DNA from: Microbacterium schleiferi
GTDB taxonomy: Bacteria > Actinomycetota > Actinomycetes > Actinomycetales > Microbacteriaceae
Direction of reading: 5' to 3'
Assembly: GCF_015565955.1 (NCBI RefSeq)
Contig: NZ_CP064760.1
Coordinates: 1,426,001 to 1,490,000, forward strand
DNA length: 64,000 nt
Below are positions 18,055 through 26,110 of this stretch, piece after piece. Position 1 is the stretch's first letter; each line of letters opens with the position of its first letter. The notes under the pieces were generated by a model. That model did not search any database, had not been told where the DNA came from, and worked only from the letters and a program-made list of their open reading frames with translations. A program made the position numbers and the translations under genes.

Positions 18055-18530
18055 CGGTGCCCGGCGTGAGCAGGAGCATCCATGGCCGTCGCCGGGGCAA
18101 CCTCGCGTGGCCATGCCCAGGCACTGCGCAGGATGAAGGCCAGCAGCAGCAGCTCGAGGCCGATCGACAGGGCGTAGAAGGACGCCCACTCCCAGGTTTC
18201 GCCCACCGCGTTGAACACGGTCACCGGGATGTAGACAACAGCGGCGACAAGGTTGGTGATGCGGTTGACCCGCGCCGGGAGCACTGCCGAGAGCACCACC
18301 ATCATCGTCGGGATCCCGGTCACGACGAGAAAGCCCGTCATCAACGCTGGACTGACGGCGAACTCGAAGACCTGGCCGGCGCGGAGGTTGTCGATGACCT
18401 CGGGCTTGTGCAGGTGGTAGTAGTCCACATAGATGTACAGGAACATGAAGCTGGTCCAGGCTGCAGCGATCTTGGCTTGCACGGGAATCGGGCGGTTCTG
18501 CAGGGGGGTCGATGGGGAGGGGGTGTTCAT
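18051..18530 (-). CDS. DUF6326-type four-helix membrane protein
   Basis: This 159-residue protein has four hydrophobic segments (about residues 20-36, 56-80, 90-112 and 118-138), consistent with an integral membrane protein. The first carries the aromatic motif FMFLYIYVDYYHLHKP that I associate with the DUF6326 family. Function unknown. It is the first gene of a two-gene operon with the DUF2807 lipoprotein, overlapping by 4 nt. Confidence 0.7.
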   Translation of the reverse strand: MNTPSPSTPLQNRPIPVQAKIAAAWTSFMFLYIYVDYYHLHKPEVIDNLRAGQVFEFAVSPALMTGFLVVTGIPTMMVVLSAVLPARVNRITNLVAAVVYIPVTVFNAVGETWEWASFYALSIGLELLLLAFILRSAWAWPREVAPATAMDAPAHAGHR

Positions 18531-19057
18531 GGGTTCCTCTTTCTTGGGGGTGGTCCTGTCGCCGGGCGGCGAAAGGACTGTTCAGGGATGCGGCGATGGA
18601 TGCCGGCATCATGGTCAGAGCGCGACGACGACCTTTCCGCGCGTGTGTCCGCTCGCAACGTGCAGGAACGCGTCAGACGCGTCATCCAGCGAGTACGCGC
18701 GATCGATGATCGGAGTGATCCGTTGGTCCGCGATGAGGTCCGCCAGCGTGAGCAGATCTTCCCGCGTGCCGATCGAGGTGAACGGGCGCAGGCGCTGCCG
18801 GGAGAAGGCTGACAGGATCCGGGCGCGCGCGATGCGTCCCAGCGGGCCGAACCAGCGCCCACCTCGACCACTGTTGGGAATCAGCGTGCCGGTGGGAGTC
18901 AGCACTCGGCGGAGGACGCCGAGGGGCGTGGACTCCACGTTGTCGAGGATGACGTCGTAGCGCGTGGTCAGCTGCGACAGATCGGTTCGCTCGTAGTCGA
19001 TGACGTGATCGGCGCCCAGCGACGCGACGAGGGCCATGTTCCGCGCACTGCACACGT

Positions 19058-20506
19058 GGGCTTGTCAAGTCTTCTGTGTAAGCGGGTTGGTGTTGGTGGT
19101 TAGAGGTAGGGGGTGATGCGGTCGGGGTAGGCGAGTGCGAGTTGTTCGAGGGCTTGTTTCCAGTTCGTGGTCACGTTGCCCTCGATGAGTCGGCCGGAAG
19201 CTTTTCGCTGGCTGGAGGGGCGCCCGCGTTCCTTCTCGCGTTCTCGGGCGCGCTTGTCTTCGATGTCGCAGATCGCCAGCCAGAGCAGCTTGACCGCGGC
19301 GGCGTCGTTGGGAAAGTGACCCCGCGATTTCGTCACTTTCCGCAGCTGGTAGTTCAGCGACTCGATCGCGTTGGTGGTGTAGATCACGCGGCGCAGCTCG
19401 GGCGGGAACGCCAGGAACGGGGTGAACCGGTCCCAGGCGTCCTGGAACGTCTTCACCGCCGAGGGGTAGCGGCGGCCGAGCTCGGAGTCGCTGAACGCCT
19501 CGAGCGCTTCGAGCGCGGCGTCCTCGTTCACCGCGGTGTAAATCGGTTTCAGCGCGGCGGCGACGGCTTTGCGGTCTTTGTAGTTCACGAACCGCATCGC
19601 CGCGCGGATCAGGTGGACCACGCAGGTCTGCACGGTCGCTTGCGGCCACGTCGCCGCGACCGCCTCGGGAAATCCGGTGAGCCCGTCGGTGCAGACGATC
19701 AGCACGTCGCGGATGCCACGGTTGGCAAGCTCGGCGCAGACCGATGCCCAGAACTTCGCGCCTTCGGTGGCCTGCACCCAGATACCCAGGACGTGCTTGA
19801 TCCCGTCCATGTCGACCCCGACGGCGATATGCGCGGCCTTGTTGCGCACGTGACCGCCGTCACGGATCTTCACGATGATCGCGTCGAGATAGATCACCGG
19901 ATACAACGCTTCCAATGGGCGGGTCTGCCACGCGAGGACCTCGTCGGCGACCTGGTCGGTGATCTTCGAGATCGTCTCATGGCTGAGCTCGGTGCCGATC
20001 GTGTTCGCGAGATGATGCTGGATATCGCGGATGGTCATCCCGCCGGCATAGAGCGAGATGATCATCCCGTCCAGCCCATCCAGCCGGCGCTGCCCCTTCG
20101 GGACGAGCATCGGGGTGAACGACCCGTTCCGATCCCGCGGGACCGATAGGTCGATCTCACCGATCTCGGTCGACACCGTCTTCGGCGTCGTGCCGTTGCG
20201 GGAGTTCGGATACAGCGACGCTTCCGCATCACCACGCTCGTACCCGACGTGCTCGGTCAGCTCCGCGTCCAGGCCCCGCTCCAGCGCGGCCTTCAGCATG
20301 CCACCGAGCAGCCCCTGATCGCCCGTCAGCGGGGTGCCGGCATCGATCTTCGCGAAGATCTCATCCATCGCACCCGACGACTTCAACTGATCAGCGAGCT
20401 CCTTCTGCCGACGCCTGCGCTCCTCGCGCTCCGGACTGATAGCCATGGTCTCCATGATGTTCTCCTTCGAGGTGAACCCCACTCACACAGACCATCTGAC
20501 ACCCCC
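19058..20506 (-). mobile_element. IS256-family insertion sequence (inserted in an alcohol dehydrogenase gene)
   Basis: This is a 1449-bp element. Its ends, GGGCTTGTCAAGTCTTCTGT on the left and the complement of GGGGGTGTCAGATGGTCTGT on the right, form imperfect inverted repeats. It is flanked by 8-bp repeats GCACACGT (19050-19057) and GCACACGC (20507-20514), which differ in the last base. An 8-bp duplication is normal for IS256; the mismatch suggests the insertion is not brand new or that one base is misread. Confidence 0.88.
19100..20455 (-). CDS. IS256-family (mutator-type) transposase
   Basis: This transposase of about 451 residues shows the mutator family features: LERGLDAELTEHVGYERGD near the N-terminus, a DDE core with YPVIYLDAIIVKIRDGG (first Asp), DVLIVCTDGLTGFPEAV (second Asp) and IYTTNAIESLNYQLRK (Glu), the last being the family signature. 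The ATG at 20455 has an AAGGAG ribosome-binding site 7 nt upstream; a GTG at 20482 is in frame but less likely. It is full length and uninterrupted, so the element may be able to move. Confidence 0.96.
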   Translation of the reverse strand: METMAISPEREERRRRQKELADQLKSSGAMDEIFAKIDAGTPLTGDQGLLGGMLKAALERGLDAELTEHVGYERGDAEASLYPNSRNGTTPKTVSTEIGEIDLSVPRDRNGSFTPMLVPKGQRRLDGLDGMIISLYAGGMTIRDIQHHLANTIGTELSHETISKITDQVADEVLAWQTRPLEALYPVIYLDAIIVKIRDGGHVRNKAAHIAVGVDMDGIKHVLGIWVQATEGAKFWASVCAELANRGIRDVLIVCTDGLTGFPEAVAATWPQATVQTCVVHLIRAAMRFVNYKDRKAVAAALKPIYTAVNEDAALEALEAFSDSELGRRYPSAVKTFQDAWDRFTPFLAFPPELRRVIYTTNAIESLNYQLRKVTKSRGHFPNDAAAVKLLWLAICDIEDKRAREREKERGRPSSQRKASGRLIEGNVTTNWKQALEQLALAYPDRITPYL

Positions 20507-21189
20507 GCACACGCCGGTGACCTCAGCACCCAACGCCTTGGCGATCTGCACCGCAAACGTGCCCACACCGCCCGAAGCGCCGATGATCAGCACCTTCTGT
20601 CCGGGCGCCACGTGAGCGATATCGCGAAGTGCTTGCAACGCCGTCATCCCGGACGTGGGCACGGCGGCGGCATCCGTCATCGTGACGTTCTTCGGCACCG
20701 GCGCGAGATGTTTCGCCGGCACGCGGGCGTATTCAGCCAGAGATCCTGTCCCGCTCCAGCCGAACACCGCGTCACCGGGCTCGAGATCGGCGACGTCTTC
20801 GCCGATCGCCGCGACCTCGCCCGCCAGGTCCATGCCGCGGATCGGATGACGTGGCCGTCGCATCCCGAACGCCAGCCGCACGATGTACGGCTCGCCAGCC
20901 AGGATGAAGCAGTCACCGGGTGGAGGGATGCGGCGCTGACACGCACCACCACGTCGCCCCGTCGGGGCTGAGGCATCTCGACTGCGGCGCACTCCAGCAC
21001 TGACGGGGGACCGTATCGTCGCTGCACCACGGCACGCATCGTCGTTGTCGTTGTCATGCCTTGAGCATGTGACGCAGGGCCAGCGTCCGTCATCGGTCGG
21101 AAGACCGCCACCCGGGTAGCCGAAAGGACGATTGTTCATCCGTACCGTGGGCTGATGCCCGGGGTCGCAGATCGCGCGAGCATCGACGC

Positions 21190-21888
21190 ATGCCGCATCA
21201 CCTCAACGACGCTCCCACCGTGGAGCCTCAGTCCGCCGCTCGACCCAACGCCCCGACCGGATGGCTCGCGATCTGTGGGCTCCTCGTTCTGAGCGCGCTC
21301 CCGATCATCGGCGGTGCCCTCAGTCTGCGAGACGTGGCATCCGGCTCCGGCAGTCCACTGACGTGGGTCGCGACTGCCGCGATCGTCGCGCACATCGTGT
21401 CGATGAGCGTGTTCTGCCTAGTGGGAGCGTTTCAGTTCTCGCCCGCACTCCGATCGCGGCGAGCGTGGCATCGCCGCGCCGGTCGGATGCTGATCCCGAT
21501 CGGATTTCTGGCAGCACTCTCCGGGGCATGGCTGGCGATCTTCTTCCGCGGACCCGACGACGAGTATCCGCTCGCCGTCGTGAGGTTGGTCTTCAGCGCC
21601 GCCATGGCGGCATTCCTCGCTCTCTCGGTGCGTGCCATCGCGCAGCGGGACTTCAGGGCGCACGCCGCGTGGTCGATCCGGGCTTTCGCGATCGCCGTCT
21701 CGGGCGGAACCCAGGCCCTGGTCGCGATCCTGTGGGCGATCCCCTTCGGCGAAGCTGACGCAGCCGGTGAAACGTGGGTCGTCGCCGCAGGCTTCCTCAT
21801 CAACCTCGGCGTGGCCGAGCTCATCATCCGGCGGCGACGGGCCGACGCGTCGCGGCAGCGGGCAGGGCGTGGCGCGCTTGTATCCTGA
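21190..21888 (+). CDS. DUF2306 multi-pass membrane protein
   Basis: This 232-residue membrane protein has about six hydrophobic segments. It carries conserved features of the DUF2306 family: a histidine early in the second helix (AIVAHIVSMSVFCLVGAFQF), WHRRAGRM, and FRAHAAWSIRAFAIAVSGGT. Such proteins are often seen beside two-component systems; the biochemical role is not known, although the histidine-rich helices suggest a redox or haem link. It is followed 4 nt later by a histidine kinase on the same strand, so the three genes through 23667 probably form an operon. Confidence 0.8.
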   Translation: MPHHLNDAPTVEPQSAARPNAPTGWLAICGLLVLSALPIIGGALSLRDVASGSGSPLTWVATAAIVAHIVSMSVFCLVGAFQFSPALRSRRAWHRRAGRMLIPIGFLAALSGAWLAIFFRGPDDEYPLAVVRLVFSAAMAAFLALSVRAIAQRDFRAHAAWSIRAFAIAVSGGTQALVAILWAIPFGEADAAGETWVVAAGFLINLGVAELIIRRRRADASRQRAGRGALVS

Positions 21889-21892
21889 GCCG

Positions 21893-23008
21893 GTGAGAGG
21901 GCTGTTGCGTTCTGTGTGGGATGCCCCGCGCGCTTCCCCTCCGCCGCCACGCCGGGTCTGGCGAGACTGGATGCTGCTCGCGGTCGTCGCGGCGAGCGCT
22001 GTCGCCGAAGGCATCCTCACCCCCGACCTGACGAACCCGCTGCTTTCGGTAGCCGCGGTGCTGGTCGTCGCGCCCACCGTGCTGTGGCGCCGGGCCCACC
22101 CGCTCTGGATGCTCGTCATCGTTCTGGTGCCGCTCGACATCGTCGTGCCCGTGTCGAACCTCACGAGCAGCCTGTTCCTGCTCGTGCTGGTGTATGCCCT
22201 CTTCCGCTGGGGGTCCGGCCGTGACCTGGTTATCGGGTCAGTGCTCCTGCTCGGTAGCCTCGGGCTCACCTTCATCCGTGGCGGGGGACTTGTCGAGCTG
22301 ATCGGCGGATTCGCGCTGCTCCTGTCGGCGCTGCTGCTGGGCATGGCCTTCCGCTACCGTGCCGCAGCCCGGCAGCGCCAGACGGATCGGATCCGGATGC
22401 TCGAGCGTGAGCACCTCGCTCGAGACCTCCATGACACCGTCGCCCACCACGTCACAGCGATCGCCATCCGCGCGCAAGCAGGCCTCGCCGTGGCCGGGAA
22501 TGATCCGGCCGCGGCGACGAATGCGCTCGGTGTGATCGAGGCAGAGGCGGCGCAGACGCTGAGTGAGCTCCGGTCCATGGTTCGCGTCCTGCGGCTGGGG
22601 GAGAGTGCGGATCTCGCCCCGAGCCCCGGCCTCGACGCCATCGGGCAGCTGTCTGGCGTGCGGCCGGGAGGTGTTGTCGTCGACGTGATGGTCACCGAAA
22701 GTAGCCCCAGCGTTCCGCCGCCCGTTGCGGGTGCGGTCTATCGAATCGCTCAGGAGTCGGTGACCAACGCCCTGCGCCACGCCCGCCACGCGACGCGGGT
22801 CGACGTTCGTGTCACCGCCGATGATGCGGGAGTCCGACTGAGCGTCACCAACGACGGCGACCCCGCTCCGCCGTCCGCCCCGGGATTCGGGCTTATCGGG
22901 ATGACCGAACGCGCTGCCCTGCTCGGGGGCACGTGCACGAGCGGTCCCGCACCGGGCGGTGGGTGGATTGTCACGGCAGAGCTTCCTCGGGAAGGGTGGG
23001 CTCCGTGA
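21893..23008 (+). CDS. Sensor histidine kinase (NarL/DesK-type)
   Basis: This 371-residue kinase has four or five N-terminal membrane segments without a large extracellular sensor. It is followed by a HisKA_3 dimerisation domain with the phosphorylated His in ARDLHDTVAHHVTAIAIRAQ (about residue 183) and a short HATPase domain with AQESVTNALRHARHAT (N box) and GFGLIGMTERAALLGG (G box). This layout matches kinases that sense the membrane itself and signal to LuxR-type regulators. The GTG start at 21893 lies 4 nt after the DUF2306 stop. Its stop overlaps the start of the response regulator. The signal is unknown. Confidence 0.93.
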   Translation: MRGLLRSVWDAPRASPPPPRRVWRDWMLLAVVAASAVAEGILTPDLTNPLLSVAAVLVVAPTVLWRRAHPLWMLVIVLVPLDIVVPVSNLTSSLFLLVLVYALFRWGSGRDLVIGSVLLLGSLGLTFIRGGGLVELIGGFALLLSALLLGMAFRYRAAARQRQTDRIRMLEREHLARDLHDTVAHHVTAIAIRAQAGLAVAGNDPAAATNALGVIEAEAAQTLSELRSMVRVLRLGESADLAPSPGLDAIGQLSGVRPGGVVVDVMVTESSPSVPPPVAGAVYRIAQESVTNALRHARHATRVDVRVTADDAGVRLSVTNDGDPAPPSAPGFGLIGMTERAALLGGTCTSGPAPGGGWIVTAELPREGWAP

Positions 23009-23667
23009 CGATCCGGGTGCTCATCGCCGACGACCAGGAACTCGTGCGCACGGGCCTGAGCATGATCCTGAGCGCACAGCCCGACATCGAGATCGTGGGC
23101 GAGGCCTCCGACGGCAACGAAGCAATCACCCTCGCGCGGCGGCTGCGTCCCGACGTCTGCCTGTTCGACATCCGTATGCCCGATCTCGACGGCATCGAGG
23201 CGACCCGCATCCTGGCCGGCCCGGGCGTGGACGACCCGATGGCGGTTGTCATCATCACGACGTTCGATCTCGACGCGTACGTCTTCGAGGCGCTCCGTGC
23301 CGGTGCGAGGGGATTCCTGCTCAAGGATGCGGGTGCTGCACTCCTTGCTCAGGCAGTGCGCGCTGCCGCCGGCGGAGATGCCCTGATCGCGCCGAACGTC
23401 ACCGTGCGGCTGTTGGAAGCCTTTAGCGGTTCCCAGCCCGCAGCGCCGCTGCCGCAGCCCATCGAGCCGCTGACGGAACGGGAAGAGCAGGTGCTCGCCG
23501 AAGTCGCGCGGGGACTGAGCAACACCGAGATCGCGAGCGCGCTGTACATCACGCTCAGCACGGTCAAGTCGCACGTCGCGAGCCTCATGACCAAGCTCGG
23601 CGCCCGGAACCGTGTCGAGATCGCGATCTGGGCGCATCAGACGGGGCGGATGCGTGGTGGGCGGTGA
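23005..23667 (+). CDS. LuxR/NarL-family response regulator
   Basis: This 220-residue regulator has an N-terminal receiver domain with the acidic pair DDQE (residues 9-12), the phosphorylated Asp in CLFDIRMPDLDG (about residue 55) and the conserved Lys in GFLLKDAG (about 105). The C-terminus is a LuxR helix-turn-helix, PLTEREEQVLAEVARGLSNT, with TVKSHVASLMTKLGARNR. It is the partner of the kinase it overlaps by 4 nt (GTGA). Likely targets include its own operon, but no operator could be read. Confidence 0.95.
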   Translation: MTIRVLIADDQELVRTGLSMILSAQPDIEIVGEASDGNEAITLARRLRPDVCLFDIRMPDLDGIEATRILAGPGVDDPMAVVIITTFDLDAYVFEALRAGARGFLLKDAGAALLAQAVRAAAGGDALIAPNVTVRLLEAFSGSQPAAPLPQPIEPLTEREEQVLAEVARGLSNTEIASALYITLSTVKSHVASLMTKLGARNRVEIAIWAHQTGRMRGGR

Positions 23668-23784
23668 AACGGCCGGGATCCCTGTCGGGGCCGCGCCCTT
23701 TCAGTGTTCCCGGGGCGGGCCGGGCCGGGCGTTTCGTCTCGCAGCGCTCGCGCAACGGCTGGGGCGTTGTGTCACACTGGGCGC

Positions 23785-24204
23785 ATGCATCGGGGGATCG
23801 CCGTGCTTGCTGTTGGGTTCGTTGGCGTGCTCGGATTGGCGGGCTGCACGGCGGCCACGGAGCCGCCAGAGCGGTACAGCGTTTTCCAGCGAACACCGAC
23901 GGCAGAAGACACGGTGCCTGGGGCCGTCGAGGGTGGGCAAACCAAGATCGAACGCAAGGAGACGCGATACATCGGCGAGCACGACGACAAGAGGTTGTGG
24001 ATCGCCCGAGGACCATCGATGTACGGGATGGAGATCTGCCTCGTCGTATACCCCGATAGTGAACCGTGGTTCATCGGATGCAGCGGTCCGAATGGCGTGA
24101 CCGTCAGCGGCACGGACCACTACGAGTACCACCTCGTACCCGACGGTGCGACGGCGCCCGAGGACGCCACTGTCATCAGCGAGAACGTCTACGTCATCGG
24201 CTGA
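23785..24204 (+). CDS. Small lipoprotein, paralogue of the next gene
   Basis: This 139-residue protein has a signal peptide and lipobox LAGC at about residue 20, so it is predicted to be a lipoprotein on the outer face of the membrane. The mature part has no domain I recognise; it contains two Cys residues (MEICLVVYP and IGCSGPNG) that could form a disulfide, and ends with the sequence VISENVYVIG. The ATG at 23785 lies 6 nt after CACACT, consistent with a leaderless start. The gene downstream encodes a related protein with the same ending and the same Cys spacing, so these are tandem paralogues. Confidence 0.75.
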   Translation: MHRGIAVLAVGFVGVLGLAGCTAATEPPERYSVFQRTPTAEDTVPGAVEGGQTKIERKETRYIGEHDDKRLWIARGPSMYGMEICLVVYPDSEPWFIGCSGPNGVTVSGTDHYEYHLVPDGATAPEDATVISENVYVIG

Positions 24205-24270
24205 CGTCGCCCGTCAGGTGCGCGAATGTCGAGGTTCGACATCCGTCGTGATCTGTGATGACCATGGAGC

Positions 24271-24717
24271 ATGCGCTCATTCAGACGACGCACACTAGCC
24301 ACCGCGATCGGAACGCTGGTCGCAGCGCTGGCTCTCACCGCATGCACCGGCGGCAACGACGGTTACGCGATCTTTGACCGCGAAGCCACGGCGGCCGACC
24401 AGCCGCCGCAAGAGATCCTCGACCAGATGAGCGAGAGTGACCCCGGCGGTGTCCGTCCGGAACCCGAGACGGCGCGGCTTGCGGGAACCTACGACGGCGT
24501 CTCGGTGTGGCTCGTCAATACGGATACGCCCGGCTATGTGTGCCTGATCGCTGACCCGCAGAACGGGCCGGAATGGGTCGCTGGTTGCGCGCTGGAATCC
24601 GGCGGTGTCTCGGCGCCGGGGGTCGGCACTTTCCACTTCCACCCGGGCGACGAGGAACTGCCCTCCAACGGCACGGCCATCAGCGAGAACGTCTACGTCC
24701 TCCACGGATTGGACTGA
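24271..24717 (+). CDS. Small lipoprotein, paralogue of the previous gene
   Basis: This 148-residue protein carries a signal peptide with lipobox LTAC at about residue 25. The mature part parallels the gene at 23785: RLAGTYDGVSVWLVNTD aligns with RYIGEHDDKRLWIARG, YVCLIADP with EICLVVYP, WVAGCALESGGVSA with WFIGCSGPNGVTVS, and AISENVYVLHG with VISENVYVIG. The two Cys residues are conserved, which suggests a small disulfide-stabilised extracellular domain. Function unknown. The two genes diverge strongly outside these blocks, so the duplication is old. Confidence 0.75.
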   Translation: MRSFRRRTLATAIGTLVAALALTACTGGNDGYAIFDREATAADQPPQEILDQMSESDPGGVRPEPETARLAGTYDGVSVWLVNTDTPGYVCLIADPQNGPEWVAGCALESGGVSAPGVGTFHFHPGDEELPSNGTAISENVYVLHGLD

Positions 24718-24724
24718 GTCTGCG

Positions 24725-24758
24725 GCGTTTCGACTCGCTCCGCTCGTTCAACGACCGG
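24725..24758 (+). repeat. Dispersed GTTTCGACTCGC-type repeat, single copy
   Basis: This is one copy of the repeat also found at 15641-15713 and 40853-40929. It lies 8 nt after the lipoprotein stop codon, in the gap before the convergent FUSC gene. Confidence 0.8.
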
Positions 24759-24816
24759 GTGACGGGCTGAACACGACAGTCCCGCACGCCGCGGGGGAGT
24801 AGCCACGGGCGCGCGT

Positions 24817-24899
24817 AGCTAACTCCTCATATCCGGACGTCGCGAGGGACTAGAGCCGGGCAGAACGCGGCTGGGCCGCGTGGATATGAGGATTTAGCT
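24817..24899. repeat. Long inverted repeat with AT-richer arms
   Basis: The arms are AGCTAACTCCTCATATCC (24817-24834) and GGATATGAGGATTTAGCT (24882-24899), 18 bp with one mismatch, around a GC-rich 47-bp centre. It lies between two convergent genes and stands out from its GC-rich surroundings. It has no T-tail, so it is not a standard terminator. A MITE-like remnant or a structured element are both possible. Confidence 0.7.
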
Positions 24900-24956
24900 G
24901 AGGGGAGTCGCACCTGAGCGTGAGCGCGGCTGCGCGGCATCCGTGGCATAGCGCGT

Positions 24957-25925
24957 TCAGCGAGGTCGGGCGGGCAGGGCGCGCGCGACCACCGCAGCGA
25001 CGGCCGCGGTCACCAGGGCGGTGCCGACCGTGATCCCCACCCGCAACGCATCACCGGCCAGCACCTGTTGCGGCGCGAACGAGGTCATCACGATTGTCAC
25101 GGTCAAGGTCGACGCGTAGACCCAGTAGGGCTGCGCGGTGAGCTTGACGATCGCCGTGGCCAGGGCCGCGAGGCCTCCGACGAGGCCGAGGAGCCCGGGT
25201 GGAAGCGCGACGGCGAGAGTGAGCGCCACGGATCCGCCAAGCACCGTGCCGCCTACCCGCGCCGCCAGTCGCGACAGGGTTCGCTTTCCGGTGGGCTGCA
25301 GCACCACGGCCACCGTGAGTACCGACCACCAGGCGTTCGTCTCCCGAAACCACATCAACGTCACGAACGTGAAAGCTCCCGCCAGCGCAGCCAGAAGCAA
25401 GGTGTAGGGCAGCGTTGGCGGGGGCACCGCGGACCTCGGGATTTTCACCTGTCGCAGCGCCAGCGCGATCACGCCGATCGCCCACAGTGTTGCGAACGCG
25501 ACCAGTACGGCGAGCGCGAGGGCGACGCCCAGGGGGCCCAGACCCCGGAAGGGTGCGGATGCCGCATCCGGAACCGCCATGAGATGCGCTGCCAACACGA
25601 TGACGAGAGCCCCCGTGCTCGCTCGTCCCGCCGCGACCAGTGGCGAAGCCGCAAGGGCGAGCACGACCACCAGTGCCGTTCCGAGCCAGGGGAGGAGCGG
25701 ACCCGTCTGCACCAGAAGCAGCGCGATCAACACCGTCGCGGTGGCCGCGCCCGCGACGGTGAGCATCGGGCGGACGCCTGCCGTCGCGACGCCCAGCACG
25801 GGAAGGAGCGACAGGACCAGTGTGCCCGTCGCGCCCGCCCACGGTGAGAAAGCCGTCACAAGCGCGGGGAGGGCAGCGACGATCGCGAGGAGCGAGAGGC
25901 GCAGCATCCGTCGTGTTCCCGGCAT
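24957..25925 (-). CDS. FUSC-family membrane protein
   Basis: This 322-residue integral membrane protein has about ten hydrophobic segments in two blocks. The second block matches the FUSC_2 pattern: FRETNAWWSVLTVAVVLQPT, KRTLSRLAARVGGTVLGG, YWVYASTLTVTIVM. The family includes aromatic-acid and fusaric-acid exporters, but many members have no known substrate. The ATG at 25925 has an AAGGA ribosome-binding site 7 nt upstream. It is divergent from an MFS exporter, and a 60-bp palindrome lies between them. Confidence 0.82.
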   Translation of the reverse strand: MPGTRRMLRLSLLAIVAALPALVTAFSPWAGATGTLVLSLLPVLGVATAGVRPMLTVAGAATATVLIALLLVQTGPLLPWLGTALVVVLALAASPLVAAGRASTGALVIVLAAHLMAVPDAASAPFRGLGPLGVALALAVLVAFATLWAIGVIALALRQVKIPRSAVPPPTLPYTLLLAALAGAFTFVTLMWFRETNAWWSVLTVAVVLQPTGKRTLSRLAARVGGTVLGGSVALTLAVALPPGLLGLVGGLAALATAIVKLTAQPYWVYASTLTVTIVMTSFAPQQVLAGDALRVGITVGTALVTAAVAAVVARALPARPR

Positions 25926-25988
25926 GGTCGTTCCTTCGTGGCTGGCGTCTGACGCTCAGCATCCCACGGCTCCGAATCGCGTGCTCAT

Positions 25989-26048
25989 GCGAAGGATCGC
26001 AACACGCCGCGCGCGCGTGGTGGGATGCGGCGTGTTGCGACCCCTCGC
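25989..26048. repeat. 60-bp palindromic element, copy 1
   Basis: Two 22-bp arms (25989-26010 and 26027-26048) share the core TCGCAACACGCCGC and its complement, with two mismatches between the arms and a 16-bp loop. A second copy with the same arm length and a 16-bp loop of different sequence is at 38650-38709. Both lie between divergently transcribed genes. Confidence 0.85.
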
Positions 26049-26110
26049 GTGCAACGCCTCGGCCGGGGGCGCCGTGAACGACGGGTACGCCGCATCGCTA
26101 GGGTTATCGG

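Larger units (their letters stand above)
18615..21057 (-). pseudogene. Zinc-independent NAD(P)-dependent alcohol dehydrogenase/quinone reductase, disrupted
   Basis: The gene starts at ATG 21057 (MTTTTTMRAVVQRRYG) and belongs to the medium-chain dehydrogenase family, with the cofactor-binding motif VLIIGASGGVGTFAVQIAK. Two lesions are present. First, the frame breaks after VSAASLHP; adding one base in the CCGGG run at 20916-20920 restores PGDCFILAGEPYIVRLAFG. Second, an IS256-family element sits after GAEVTGVC; removing it with one 8-bp target copy restores VTGVCSARNMALVASLGADHVIDYE. With both corrections the protein has 328 residues, the usual family length. The insertion is real inactivation; the frameshift may be an error. 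It would have been divergent from the DUF2306 gene. Confidence 0.88.

Noticed and set aside
24817-24899. Rho-independent terminator for the lipoprotein pair
   Set aside because: The stem has a 47-bp centre and no T-tract, unlike the clear terminators at 17281 and 63491.
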